Origin: Kappaphycus alvarezii
Lineage: Eukaryota > Rhodophyta > Florideophyceae > Gigartinales > Solieriaceae
DNA length: 64,000 nucleotides
Assembly (NCBI GenBank): GCA_002205965.3
Contig: NADL03000128.1
Location: 166,833 to 230,832, forward strand
Reading direction: 5' to 3'
Both the position numbers and the translations under genes were made by a program. A model generated the notes under the pieces. That model made no database searches. It was given only the letters and a program-made list of their open reading frames with translations, and was not told the DNA's origin. Numbering within the stretch: position 1 is the stretch's first letter; each line of letters begins with the position of its first letter. Below are positions 46,360 through 55,159 of this stretch, piece by piece.

Positions 46360-47130
46360 TACGCTGCGTTATTGCGTCCTTCCTTCCTCTCTTCCTGTTT
46401 TTGCTTTTGCTCCTGAATGAGGGAATTTTTGAAGACTGACGAAAGGCCAGTTTCTTCATTGGGGGGATTCTCTTTCCCCAAACTGCGCCTCCATACTAGA
46501 AGACGTCGAGCCGGACTTGATCCGCGGCTTGCTGAGTGAACGTTAGCAAATATATTTGAAGTAGCAAATTTCTGATCAACTTCTACTTTTGATTCGGTGG
46601 GCCCTAACTGAGCATTAAGATATTCATCAAGTTCATTGGCTTCCACTTTGTCAACTACGTCTGTTATACTTTCCGAAATATGCGGCTAGGCTTCACTGGG
46701 CTACGAATCAATAGCATATTCTTCAGCGTCCTCTCCGTTCCCTATATCAGCACGTTCGATCATTTGCTTCATAATAGGGGGGAAGGTTTAGGTGTTTTAA
46801 TCTTAGAAGATATATCCGGTCTATATGCTTAGCTAAGAGAGGGGATCCCCGGTCGGCACCTCATTGCGGTGCAAAGTGAATACTTTTCGTTTAATTGATT
46901 CAACGGTACGGTCACTTTCCAGAAATCTCGAGATGTGCTTACACAGAACATACTTCCACTCGTCTTTGCGCAACGGCATGTGTTCCTCTAGCAGCTCTAG
47001 AAGATTGTCGGTCTCCATATGAGTGAAGCCGGACCCGCGTCCTCCGTTGGATGGGTTACTCTGTTTTCACCCCCTAACTGAACCTTTGTCCCGACGACGT
47101 TTCTGGATGGCGAGACGGAAAACGGAACGC
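46360..47130 (-). pseudogene. SANT/DUF6818-like gene, broken
   Basis: The minus strand encodes GRGSGFTHMETDNLLELLEE, then HMPLRKDEWKYVLCKHISRF, RTVESIKRKVFTLHRNEVPT and GDPLS. This resembles the small Myb/SANT-like domain (DUF6818 type) common in repeat-rich algal and oomycete genomes. After the micro-element at 46776-46824 the frame resumes as KQMIERADIGNGEDAEEYA, which matches the expected continuation. It ends with a Glu/Gln-rich helix near 46360. A Pro/Arg-rich frame at 47000-47377 may be the former N terminus. Function unknown; DNA binding is inferred from the fold. Confidence 0.5.
46776..46824 (+). mobile_element. Micro-element copy j, inside a gene
   Basis: GGGGGGAAGGTTTAGGTG, then TTTTAATCTTAGAAGATA and TATCCGGTCT. 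It lies inside the broken SANT-like gene, splitting conserved blocks. Target duplication is unclear. Confidence 0.7.
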
Positions 47131-47711
47131 GATGGAATCGGGTGGACGTCTGGCGTCGCGGTGGAATGGAGATATCGGTCTGAATTTTCAGCCGTCGTCG
47201 GAGCGGTGTGGTATTCCAGTTGATTTGGGGAAGAATTGGGGGATTAGGTGCTATTGGAATGGGAATCCGGCGCTGAGAGGCTCTTACCGGAGGCGTTTTG
47301 TCGTTTCGGTATGGAATCGGATAACTTCCGCCCCTATACTTGATCTGCACCCCGGAAGAGTCAAGTTCGTTGTTCAACGTCGTTGTAGTTTCAATCTCTC
47401 CGCAGGGTCAATGTGAGGGAAGTTTTGAGGGGATATAAGCGGGTTGCGAAGGAGGTGAAAACATGTTTAGGGCTTATGTTGCAGAGGTGTTCGATCGAAT
47501 TTGACATGATTTTGTCTGGTCTTGTGGAGGTGGTTGATAAGCTTTAGCGGTGAAAAAAGCGCAGGAGAGCGATTTGTGTACATACACATCAACCTCGCAC
47601 GTCCTCGAGTCACCGACAAACCTTGGACTTGTTTATGTACAAATCGAATTTGTACATTGCACATATACCAAAAGAGGGAAACAAAAAAAATCTGTGATTT
47701 CAGCAACGACC

Positions 47712-47760
47712 CCGATAGATTGGATTTATCTTCCAAGAGTAAAAAACCTAAACCTTCCCC
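47712..47760 (-). repeat. Micro-element copy k
   Basis: CCGATAGATTGGATTTATC, then TTCCAAGAGTAAAAAACC and TAAACCTTCCCC. Complete at both ends. Copy l follows after 10 bp in the same orientation. Confidence 0.75.
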
Positions 47761-47770
47761 ATTGTAGTAA

Positions 47771-47808
47771 ATCAGATTTATCTTCCAAGAGTAAAAATAC
47801 CCAAAACG
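47771..47808 (-). repeat. Micro-element copy l (tandem with k)
   Basis: ATCAGATTTATCTTCCAAGA, then GTAAAAATACCCAAAACG. It shares with copy k the variant GATTTATC, where others have GATATATC. The two probably arose by local duplication. Confidence 0.7.
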
Positions 47809-48371
47809 ACTCAATAGTGTATGCGGTAAGCTTCAGTACCTGGGCAATGGATGTCCAGTACTGTCAGGGACAGTTGTACATTACAGTACAACTCAATAGT
47901 CAGTGTGACATAGGCGCAACCCACGTACGCGCATATCACAGTACTGAAGATTGGCCTGTAAACGCCACAGTTCCTAACAGTAGCTGGAAGGTAGCATTCA
48001 CCCTAGCCAAATACTGTAAACTCGTCGATCGTCTCTGTTCTCCTGGACTTGGCGGCATCGTCATCAGAGGCGAAAAAACAAAAAAACGCCAAGCCCAGGA
48101 CGGTCACCCCAAGGCAGGAAGCAAGGGCGTAACGGATGACTTTCTGTAGCCTGTAGGAACCGCAAAACAAGCATGTCGGCGAGCATGATGGTAGCTGAAG
48201 TCTGTATGTAATCATATTTACTTCATGATTTACTAATCTATACAGTTTCCACTCACTATGGCGACCGTTCGAAGCAATGGTTAATGCATGCGGCCGATCA
48301 AAAAAATAGTAGCTAGAGGTCTGCGGTGTTTTGCCTTTGGGACGGTTTGAGATATGTAAGTAGCAAGAGAG
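47809..48371. other. DNA between micro-elements l and m
   Basis: Overlapping frames on both strands (plus 47550-48149, minus 48003-48215) have no recognised domain. The minus frame has a hydrophobic stretch (LGVTVLGLAFFCFF). The plus frame is unlikely to be a gene because it begins in unrelated sequence and passes through two micro-elements. Confidence 0.25.
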
Positions 48372-48422
48372 AGGAAAGGTTTTGGTGTTTTACTCTAGGA
48401 AGATATATGAGACCTGTCCCAT
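48372..48422 (+). repeat. Micro-element copy m
   Basis: AGGAAAGGTTTTGGTG, then TTTTACTCTAGGAAGATATA and TGAGACCTGTCCCAT. Both ends are recognisable. No target duplication is seen. Confidence 0.75.
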
Positions 48423-48761
48423 GGGTTTCTAGTAGCAAGATGAACCCGGTTCATTGGTAGTAAAGGTGGGGTCTCATGTTTTTCGGGGAAGAGGAGAGTA
48501 GGGGTGCGTTTAATACGGGAGTTCGGATGGTTGAGACAAGGGCGTTTTGAGAGGAAGGCGTTGTGCAAAACGTATTGTAAATTATTTATTAAACTCAGCA
48601 TTTTGAATACAATGTTGACAGGTCTAACGTCGCATTTACCACGACAGGAACTCCATTTGTCTCAATATGTGATAAAGACTCAGTATTGTCTGGCCTTACG
48701 CTAAGTAAGTAGCGGGAACTACAGTAAGAGATCTTATTCATTTCAATCTGGTCGACACATT

Positions 48762-48901
48762 CTAACAATAGCCTGTGCGCTGAGTCGAACTGGTCGAGCT
48801 AACGGTATGTAGAACATTGCACACAACAAGATGCGAGGTGTGCGGAGGGCATACCATCGAAGTTTACAATCAAAAGACAATGTTACTTATATACCATAGT
48901 A
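48762..48901 (-). repeat. 3' LTR of copia-like element 1
   Basis: About 140 bp matching 54524-54662, from CTAACAATAG through CTGAGTCGAACTGGTCGAGC to ATATACCATAGTA. It is the downstream LTR because the coding strand is minus. Confidence 0.8.
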
Positions 48902-49107
48902 CAATAAAACATAGACAGTTATTAAAAACATAAACGGTTACCACTAAGAACTTATTGCATGAACCGTGATGCAATCAGTCGGGCACATTGCATATAACAG
49001 TAGACGGTTGTAATTGCTGGTTCATGTCTACTACCAGTAGTAGCAGTTGTGTATTCAAATTTAAATTCCTACTCTTTTATCCAAAGTTCTTCTGAGAATT
49101 TTGCGTT

Positions 49108-49345
49108 TCACAAAAGACTTCGAAGTCGATACAGAGTCGATCTGTAAATAGTGAGGCTACTGTCTTTCTTCGTTAAGGGATCAGCAAGGTTGATATTACT
49201 GGGTATCCAAAATATTTTCTCTACAGCTCTAGTTTTGAACTCGAATTCTATGCAACCAACGTCTCCACGGATTGATTTGTGGATGGAGTTCTTCTTAGTG
49301 GACAAGAAGTGGATAGATCTTTCGAGGCTACGCAAAAGGGTAGCT
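49108..49345 (-). pseudogene. copia RNase H, C-terminal part
   Basis: Minus-strand frame with RSLERSIHFLSTKKNSIHKS, IRGDVGCIEFEFKTRAVEKI and FWIPSNINLADPLTKKDSSL. IRGDV and NLADPLTK are the usual end of copia RNase H. The N-terminal half lies beyond the hairpin-dense insert. Confidence 0.75.
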
Positions 49346-50345
49346 TAAATGTAGAGCAATGCACTATGCGCTTTAGCGCCGGAAGTGGAAGCAAATTTTT
49401 CGCTAAGTCCGGGAGGGACTTTGTGTTTGCCAAGGTGGCGCACTTGCATGTAAGCGTAGATTGTGTAATTGTAGTGTAACCTAGCCTAGATAGTATGGCA
49501 CCACGTGTGCCAGTGTATGGTAGGTGTTACACACCTTTTTAGTGTTAGTTAGTCTAACAAGGTCGCGAGACCTTCTGTAATTGTGTCGAGTTGGCTTATA
49601 TAAATGAGCTCACCCACTTGACTTGTAAAGTAACCGAGTTCGAGGAGAGAGTTGCACACCCTGGGTTTGAGCCTTTTCGAAGGAAAACAAGCTCTCCTTT
49701 GTCAACTGCAACGCCTTTTTGGCTCAGTCCCCCTTTCGTTTACGGAAACACCCATTCTACGAGTGTCCCCTTATTCCAACCACGGCTTTCGCCTTTCTTT
49801 TTGTTTACTAACGGTTATTACCGTTACCCTTTTTCGGGTCTACGAGTGCGTCCCGTTTTTCCGAAGCCTCTGCCGCGGAGTTGCGACTCCGGGAGAGAAG
49901 GTACCCGTGTCCTTGGTACGTGTTACATCGTTGAGGTGTGGTATTACCTCAAGACTGGGTCGATCCTCGCTACGAGGAGGAGTCTAGAGAGACTCAAGTC
50001 CGCTTTTTTGTTGGCTTAAGTGCCAAAACACCGTAGGAGTCTTCCCGAGCATCTGGAAGATTGCCCTCCGTGGCTATTTCAAGCGACACGTTCTTGGACC
50101 GCAAAAGCGATCGGCCTTACAATCCGGCTTTAGTGCATTGATTGCACAACGACAAACATTGCCGTCCACAAGTCTATACCTACTAAACACACCTGTGTGT
50201 GTGTGTTGCTGAGCAACTGGGACCGCAAGGTCCCTTAAAGAAGACAGGGGGAATCCGAACGCCCCGTGGTTGTTTCGCTCATCACTCGCCGTCAAGGCTG
50301 TTGTAATCTTTTCGTTGGTTGTGGGTTTCGTCCCGTGGTTTGCAG
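49346..50345. other. About 1-kb hairpin-dense insert
   Basis: This block separates the two halves of the copia RNase H and has no counterpart in copia genes. From about 49496 to 50270 it holds at least fourteen short stem-loops. Examples are TGGCAC/GTGCCA (49496-49512), AAGGTC/GACCTT with a GCGA loop (49559-49574), TAACGGT/ACCGTTA (49809-49826) and CGGAGT/ACTCCG (49876-49891). A TATATAAAT box lies at 49597-49605. Frames inside are short. It could be a structured RNA gene, the leader or LTR of an unknown retroelement, or a new element type. Edges are placed from the copia reading frame and are uncertain by about 20 bp. Confidence 0.55.
49597..49605 (+). promoter_or_regulatory. TATA-like box in hairpin-dense insert
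   Basis: TATATAAAT lies just after two hairpins. It may be the promoter of a structured transcript running to the right. Sequence-based inference only. Confidence 0.3.
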
Positions 50346-50640
50346 GCCCGTTGCACCACATTAACATCAATACTGAGTACTTCTGAGTAAGCCTTTGAAA
50401 CTGCCTTACCATCATCGATGCCTTCAGAAGCAGCAAATATCTCATCAGCCGTACACTTCTAACCGTTTTTTGCCTTATGTGAAATCCAGGATACAATATG
50501 ATAAATGGAGTTGATTTTCATCTCTCCAACTAAAAAAGCAGCCTGATCACCGAGCTGACCGCAGTCATCAATGCGAGAGGCATCTGCAAATACAAGCACA
50601 GTTAGTTGATACTGGCTTTCATCTGTTGGCCTCGGGTAGG
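50346..50640 (-). pseudogene. copia RNase H, N-terminal part
   Basis: The minus strand reads LTVLVFADASRIDDCGQLGD, QAAFLVGEMKINSIYHIVSW, then, after a stop, EIFAASEGIDDGKAVSKAYS and EVLSIDVNVV. ADAS is the first RNase H acidic motif, and the EIxAASEGID block carries the second. Similarity ends at the hairpin-dense insert. Confidence 0.7.
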
Positions 50641-50844
50641 CAATTGTAGTCCCAAGTTTCTTTAGCTTTCGTAATCTGTAACTTGCTCGACAACATGAAA
50701 AACCTTCAGGTCAGGTGATTTCTGTTGTAGATAGCTTGCATAGAAAGAACAGAAGGGAGATGCAGCAGTCCATGTCCATCCCAATGTGCTATTTGCGGAG
50801 ACAAATACTAATTTCTCAATATTGTTAAGAGTCTGATCAGACTG

Positions 50845-51785
50845 CTTCTATCTGTGTCGAGTGAGTGGATACTCTGTCATAGCTTCTAAATTATCATCAG
50901 CATCCGGCTCGATAGTTTGATCACTATTTTGCGTGGTATTGATGCCAAAGTATCTTAACTTTCGGGGTCCATGATTTACATCACAGAACTTCGAGCTTTT
51001 TTCAAATTCTTCAATAACCTTTTGTACACGGTCTCCTCCACCGGCCACTTTAAAATAAAATAATCAACTATTTTGGTACAACGAGAACCAACATTCCTCC
51101 TTCTTTCGTATAAAAGAGCTGAGGGACATGTGTAGACTGTGAAAGACCAATGTCATGCATGAGTTGGTCTGACTGATTTTGCCACTTTGCATTTGCATTT
51201 ATTAGACCGTAGGATGCTTTTAGAAACAGCCATAAATGCCTATATTTCATTTGGCTTTATTTCGGAGGTCGAACATAGTCATCTCTATGGGTCTCTTCGG
51301 CTTGAAGAAATGCCAGTTTCACACCAGCTTTATACATTTTCCAACGAAATAAGGATGCGAAAATCTCAAGAATTCGTAAACCAGTTGGAATACAAGTTGT
51401 ACAATATTTGCTTAGCATGTTCTTCATGTCATCTTCATTCCCATGTGGGGCAATTATTGCTTTAAGCTTGAGATTTAGGTCATTACTTCATTTGATATTG
51501 TACAGAGTGTGGTCGCTTATTATTTTAACCTCATGTAGAACATTGCCATGCGGCACAGGGGGGAGCTGTCTTAAAAAGGTCTTCTCTTCCTTATTATAGG
51601 CGTTTACCAGTGGGTATTGGTTAAATACTTGGGCTTGATGCTTCAAGAACGATTTATTTCCAAATAAATCCAGAACTGAAGAGATAACACTACTCTTCTG
51701 ACATGAAACTTCTAGTTGAGGGGAAAATGCACTGGAGCTTGCAGGTAGTGTATCACTGAATTTCCATACTTCCTTCGACATTTCT
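50845..51785 (-). pseudogene. copia-like RT
   Basis: Minus-strand blocks in order: RQLPPVPHGNVLHEVKIISD (about 51.55 kb); FRWKMYKAGVKLAFLQAEE (motif A region; the expected D reads A or G); FLKASYGLINANAKWQNQSD; LSQSTHVPQLFYTKEGGMLV; then a stop, and GGGDRVQKVIEEFEKSSKFC with VNHGPRKLRYFGIN. The catalytic YVDD box is not present as such: after LVLVVPK the sequence stops. This enzyme would copy the element's RNA. Not functional. Confidence 0.75.
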
Positions 51786-52327
51786 AAACTTTCAGTATCC
51801 CTATCTTAAAAATGTATATTGAGATGTCCATCATCACCCTCGGAGTGAACTGTGACAGGATAGAATTAGGCAACTATGGGCCAAAACACAGAAAAAGTAA
51901 CCCCGACGGCTGGTTCAACATTTAAGGACTGCAACGACAAATCTGCACCAGTATAGCATTCAAGCTGCTCATGATGATTTGAGTCATCCTTAGTAGGATC
52001 TGTAGAGTCCTATATCGCATTTCCAACGTCATGTAAGGCATCAGGTAGAGAGTCAATGCCGTTTTGAACGAAATGGCCCAACGTTCTCTTGCGGCAAGGA
52101 AGACCTGGTCTCTTCAAAAGCCACAGTCAATTCTCAACCTCCTTTTCCGGTAACTATAATAGAACGGTCCTTTTGGTCTACAGATAAGAAGGGCATGGAA
52201 CAGGTCCATTTACCCCTTTTTCGTGATCTTTCTTTTGGTATATACCGACAGTGTCACTGACAGCGAGCAGAGTTTCAGTTACAGCTTCCCAGTTCAGAAT
52301 TAGTGCCAACTTTCTTCGAGCATGTGG
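51786..52327 (-). pseudogene. Linker between integrase and RT
   Basis: Degenerate sequence between recognisable integrase and RT. No conserved block was identified, which is usual for the poorly conserved copia integrase C terminus. Confidence 0.4.
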
Positions 52328-53194
52328 CTAGTTACGAGCATTTCGAACATCATCGGGCACAGCAATATTAAATGGCTTAGACGCAACTGGCTTAGAGAAG
52401 CCTTTACCCAATTTGAAGGCTGACATTATATCATTACCATAAAGTTCATTCTGGATAGAGACAGCCTTGTATGAAGTGAGGAATGGATCATGATCTGCAC
52501 AAAAATAACGTTTCAAACGAACAAAAACACTTCCAATGGCGGTATGCTTTGGCTCAATGGCAATTTTAGAATGCCGACCTGGCGGAACTGATTGCAGCAG
52601 AATGAACATTTTGTCTGCATACTCTTTAAAAACTCCCGACTGGAAGGCTTTATCCGCACGAATAGAGTCTGAATACCAAACTTGATATATCCAACATGCC
52701 TCGAATGCAACGACAGCTTCCTTAAGTGCAGCAGAGCTAACCACGTGAGATGCCGAGTATCTGGAAACGAGGTTCATACAGTGCATGAAGCGAACATCGT
52801 CAAGATACAGATGATCATTACAAAGAATTTCATTGCATTCCTTTGATAAAGAGCTTATAGATACTTTGCGGCTTAGCTCCGGGTAAGATGTAGACCGACA
52901 AGCTGGAAAATTTCTAATAGTTTGACCAAAGTATGATTCTACGGCTTCGTTCCATATGCCATTACGCTCGAGTAATAGCATAAATGCAGTGAGACTAATA
53001 TGTCCGCAGACATGCTTGTGAACCTTGTCAATGAATGCCTTGATCTCCGACCAAGGTGAGGCTTCTATTGCGACTGCACTGAGAAAAAACAAAGTAGAAC
53101 CTGCCTTGCGATAGGATTCAAGGTGATCAAGGAGTGTAAAACTTAGAGAGTTGTCATCAGTGATTGATATCGAGTCACTCTTGCCATCAACCAT
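52328..53194 (-). CDS. Integrase of copia-like element 1
   Basis: 288 codons, open from ATG to TAG. The zinc-binding H-H-C-C part shows HKHVCGH and FPACRSTSYP, with the first Cys of the CxxC altered. The core shows the first catalytic region DHLYLDDVRFMHCMNLVSRY, the second IRADKAFQSGVFKEYAD, and the glutamate in KIAIEPKHTAIGSVFVRLK. It would join element cDNA to host DNA. The upstream part (SISITDDNSLSFTLLDHLES) is the protease-integrase linker. The open frame is surprisingly long for a dead element, but it has no intact partners. Confidence 0.75.
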   Translation of the reverse strand: MVDGKSDSISITDDNSLSFTLLDHLESYRKAGSTLFFLSAVAIEASPWSEIKAFIDKVHKHVCGHISLTAFMLLLERNGIWNEAVESYFGQTIRNFPACRSTSYPELSRKVSISSLSKECNEILCNDHLYLDDVRFMHCMNLVSRYSASHVVSSAALKEAVVAFEACWIYQVWYSDSIRADKAFQSGVFKEYADKMFILLQSVPPGRHSKIAIEPKHTAIGSVFVRLKRYFCADHDPFLTSYKAVSIQNELYGNDIMSAFKLGKGFSKPVASKPFNIAVPDDVRNARN

Positions 53195-53577
53195 ATATAA
53201 AATTGCATTTCGGTAATATGTTTTAAGTTATCTCTGCGCGTAACATTTCTTCCAATGACCCACTGCGGGGCGCCTTCAGAAACTAGGTGGGTAATGCGGA
53301 CCGGATTTCCATTGTCAGACTCAGACGTGAGGGTAATAGATCCAAGTATGCGACGAGCTGGACTAGCATGCTTCCCTTTCCCGTATTGCCAATGGGTATG
53401 ACCTAACAATGACTTTGGAATATCGTCAAGTCTGGGGTTAGACGGTAGGCCAAAGTGATCAACCAAGAGATTGAGCTCGACTTGCCCATATGCAGAATAG
53501 AGTGCACCATCCTCTACTTCTAGACTGAGTTCAATCGAAGGCAAGGTACTAGCTAAAGAGCCCATGAGATTGGCCAT
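53143..53577 (-). pseudogene. Protease region of copia-like element 1
   Basis: Contains ELSLEVEDGALYSAYGQVEL (protease-like loop, with D-G-A), HTHWQYGKGKHASPARRILG, LVSEGAPQWVIGRNVTRRDN and LKHITEMQFYIW. The same blocks are seen in the AT-rich relic. It is joined to the integrase by a short overlap in another frame. Confidence 0.65.
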
Positions 53578-53719
53578 ATTAAACGAGATGGTTTTCTTTC
53601 GAGCATTGCCATCCTAATTCTGAGCAGAGGCAGAATTACACGATCCGGGGCGGGATCGAGTAGAACTACTCATAGGACGATCAAACGATTTGATATGCGA
53701 TAGTAGAGATCCGTCAGGA

Positions 53720-54530
53720 TTATGGTTTCGTATCAAGTTCAAATTTGCCACACAGGCCGCATGGGTACTTTATTGAAGGGTGCTGTCTCTTTTCGCTACC
53801 CTTCTCCATTATATTTGGTACGCCTATGTCTGATACTACTTGAGCTGCGCTCAACAGGTCACCATCGTGATTAGTGTATGATGCCTTGTCCCACTGCAAA
53901 ATAGCTGAAGATACGGACTGAAATGTAATAGCACCAAGAAAATCGTCCTTGTGCGGATTGTTCATTTAGTTTATCGTCAGACGGGGCTGCTGCAGCCATT
54001 ACTGACACACTCTGAGAGTCGTCAATTGCGGAATTAGATAATACAATCAGGGCTGTATTGCACTCCGGTAGCTTGTTTGCACTGGAAATTGAGTTACACG
54101 TAGCCCTTTGGGCAGTGAATCGAGATTTAAAGTTCTTTATCATCTCTGAGTTGCTTCGACGAGTATTCCATAGCCGTTTAAATGCTCGGTAGGCTTCACT
54201 GACAACTGTGATTGCGTCTCGCTGATATATTGTTCCTACAATCAAATCAACAGCGCCATCTCCGGTTAACTGCTAATCCTATATACACGAACAAAAATCC
54301 TTCTTCCTACCATACAACTGTCATTTGAGGCATATAGCCTGCAGTTCAGAAGGAATTTTATTGCTGTTAGAGTCGGGTAAGGTATTGCGAAACGTCTTCC
54401 AGAGCCTGAAAGCGCTTTTTTCCTCTTCCTGGTCACCCTTCGCATCTGTCCATGGAGAGGGCTTAGCATCCCGAGAGAACTTGGCCCGCGAGGCCAACGC
54501 TGGGTGGGGTGCTGAGGCCATAACTAACAA
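53720..54530 (-). pseudogene. gag of copia-like element 1
   Basis: The minus-strand start ATGGCCTCAGCACC (about 54519) follows the LTR by only a few bases and gives MASAPHPALASRAKFSRDAK. Later blocks are AFRLWKTFRNTLPDSNSNK, LTGDGAVDLIVGTIYQRDAI, AYRAFKRLWNTRRSNSEM, FKSRFTAQRATCNSISSANK, LPECNTALIVLSNSAIDDSQ and a CGLCGKF half-knuckle. Stops and shifts interrupt. The protein would package element RNA. Confidence 0.65.
54511..54525 (-). promoter_or_regulatory. Possible primer binding site, overlapping gag start
   Basis: On the minus strand AGTTATGGCCTCAGC directly follows the LTR. It resembles the copia-type site (GTTATGGxCC) that pairs with the anticodon arm of initiator tRNA-Met. It also contains the presumed gag ATG. 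Weaker than the site at 63109. Confidence 0.4.
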
Positions 54531-54662
54531 TAGTCTGTTTGCTGAGTCGAACTGGTCGAGCTAACGGTGTGTAGAACAATGTACAACACAAGCTGCGAGA
54601 TGTGCGGAGGGCATACCATCGAAGTTTACAATCGAAAGACAATGGTACTCATATACCATGGT
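54524..54662 (-). repeat. 5' LTR of copia-like element 1
   Basis: 139 bp matching 48762-48901 with several substitutions. On the coding strand it begins near TGGTATATGAG and ends CTATTGTTAG. Confidence 0.8.
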
Positions 54663-55159
54663 AAGTATCACGCTACTCTCACTTTCGTTTTACTTCTCTT
54701 CGCACCATCCAAAGTCACGTAGACTTCGGTGCCCGGCACCCCCCCCCCCGGCTTCTCTTTGCCAAGGCGATCGCTTAGAATATCGGCACCCCGGCCGCGC
54801 TTTCTTCATTGCATCGCCCATCGGCTATCCCGCAGGCTCCCGTCTCCTCCGCTGACGAGGACAAAATTTCAAAATTCTAAACGGTCAATTTCGCTGCACC
54901 GTATTGATTGCATTGCTGTATCAACTGACAGTGAAGCACGGTGACCATTACAGTTTTGAACAAGGAGGTTGAAGTGCATGCTGACCGTACAGGACAGGAA
55001 TTCCCGAGGATTGATGAAACTTTACTTCATTGAGTATTGGCACACTTTACAGTACAGTACTGTACAGTAGTAAGTACAATCGCTTAGTAGGGTGTACTGT
55101 TGTAGGACCTCAGTTGATTGGAAAATTGTCACTAAGCTTACTGGACTGTTCGCGCTTAC
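54663..55159. other. Unassigned, between copia-like 1 and the C2H2 LINE
   Basis: Contains a C-tract (about 54739-54750) and the palindrome-like string CAGTACAGTACTGTACAGTA (55052-55071). No gene. Confidence 0.3.

Larger units (their letters stand above)
48762..54662 (-). mobile_element. Ty1/copia-like element 1 (5.9 kb)
   Basis: Two 140-bp LTRs bound a minus-strand set: gag, knuckle, protease, integrase, RT and RNase H, the copia gene order. The protein blocks differ from classical copia (for example DGALYSAYGQVEL in protease and WVIGRNVTRRDN after it) and match the AT-rich relic at 35.6-39.4 kb. All frames contain stops or shifts. The RNase H part is split by about 1 kb of foreign DNA. No clear target duplication flanks the LTRs. 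Confidence 0.8.

Noticed and set aside
47550-48149. A 199-codon protein
   Set aside because: The frame passes through two micro-elements and has no family motif; likely a chance frame.
49591-50019. Proteins encoded in the hairpin-dense insert
   Set aside because: Overlapping frames show no domains, and the stem-loop density suggests an RNA or DNA structural role.
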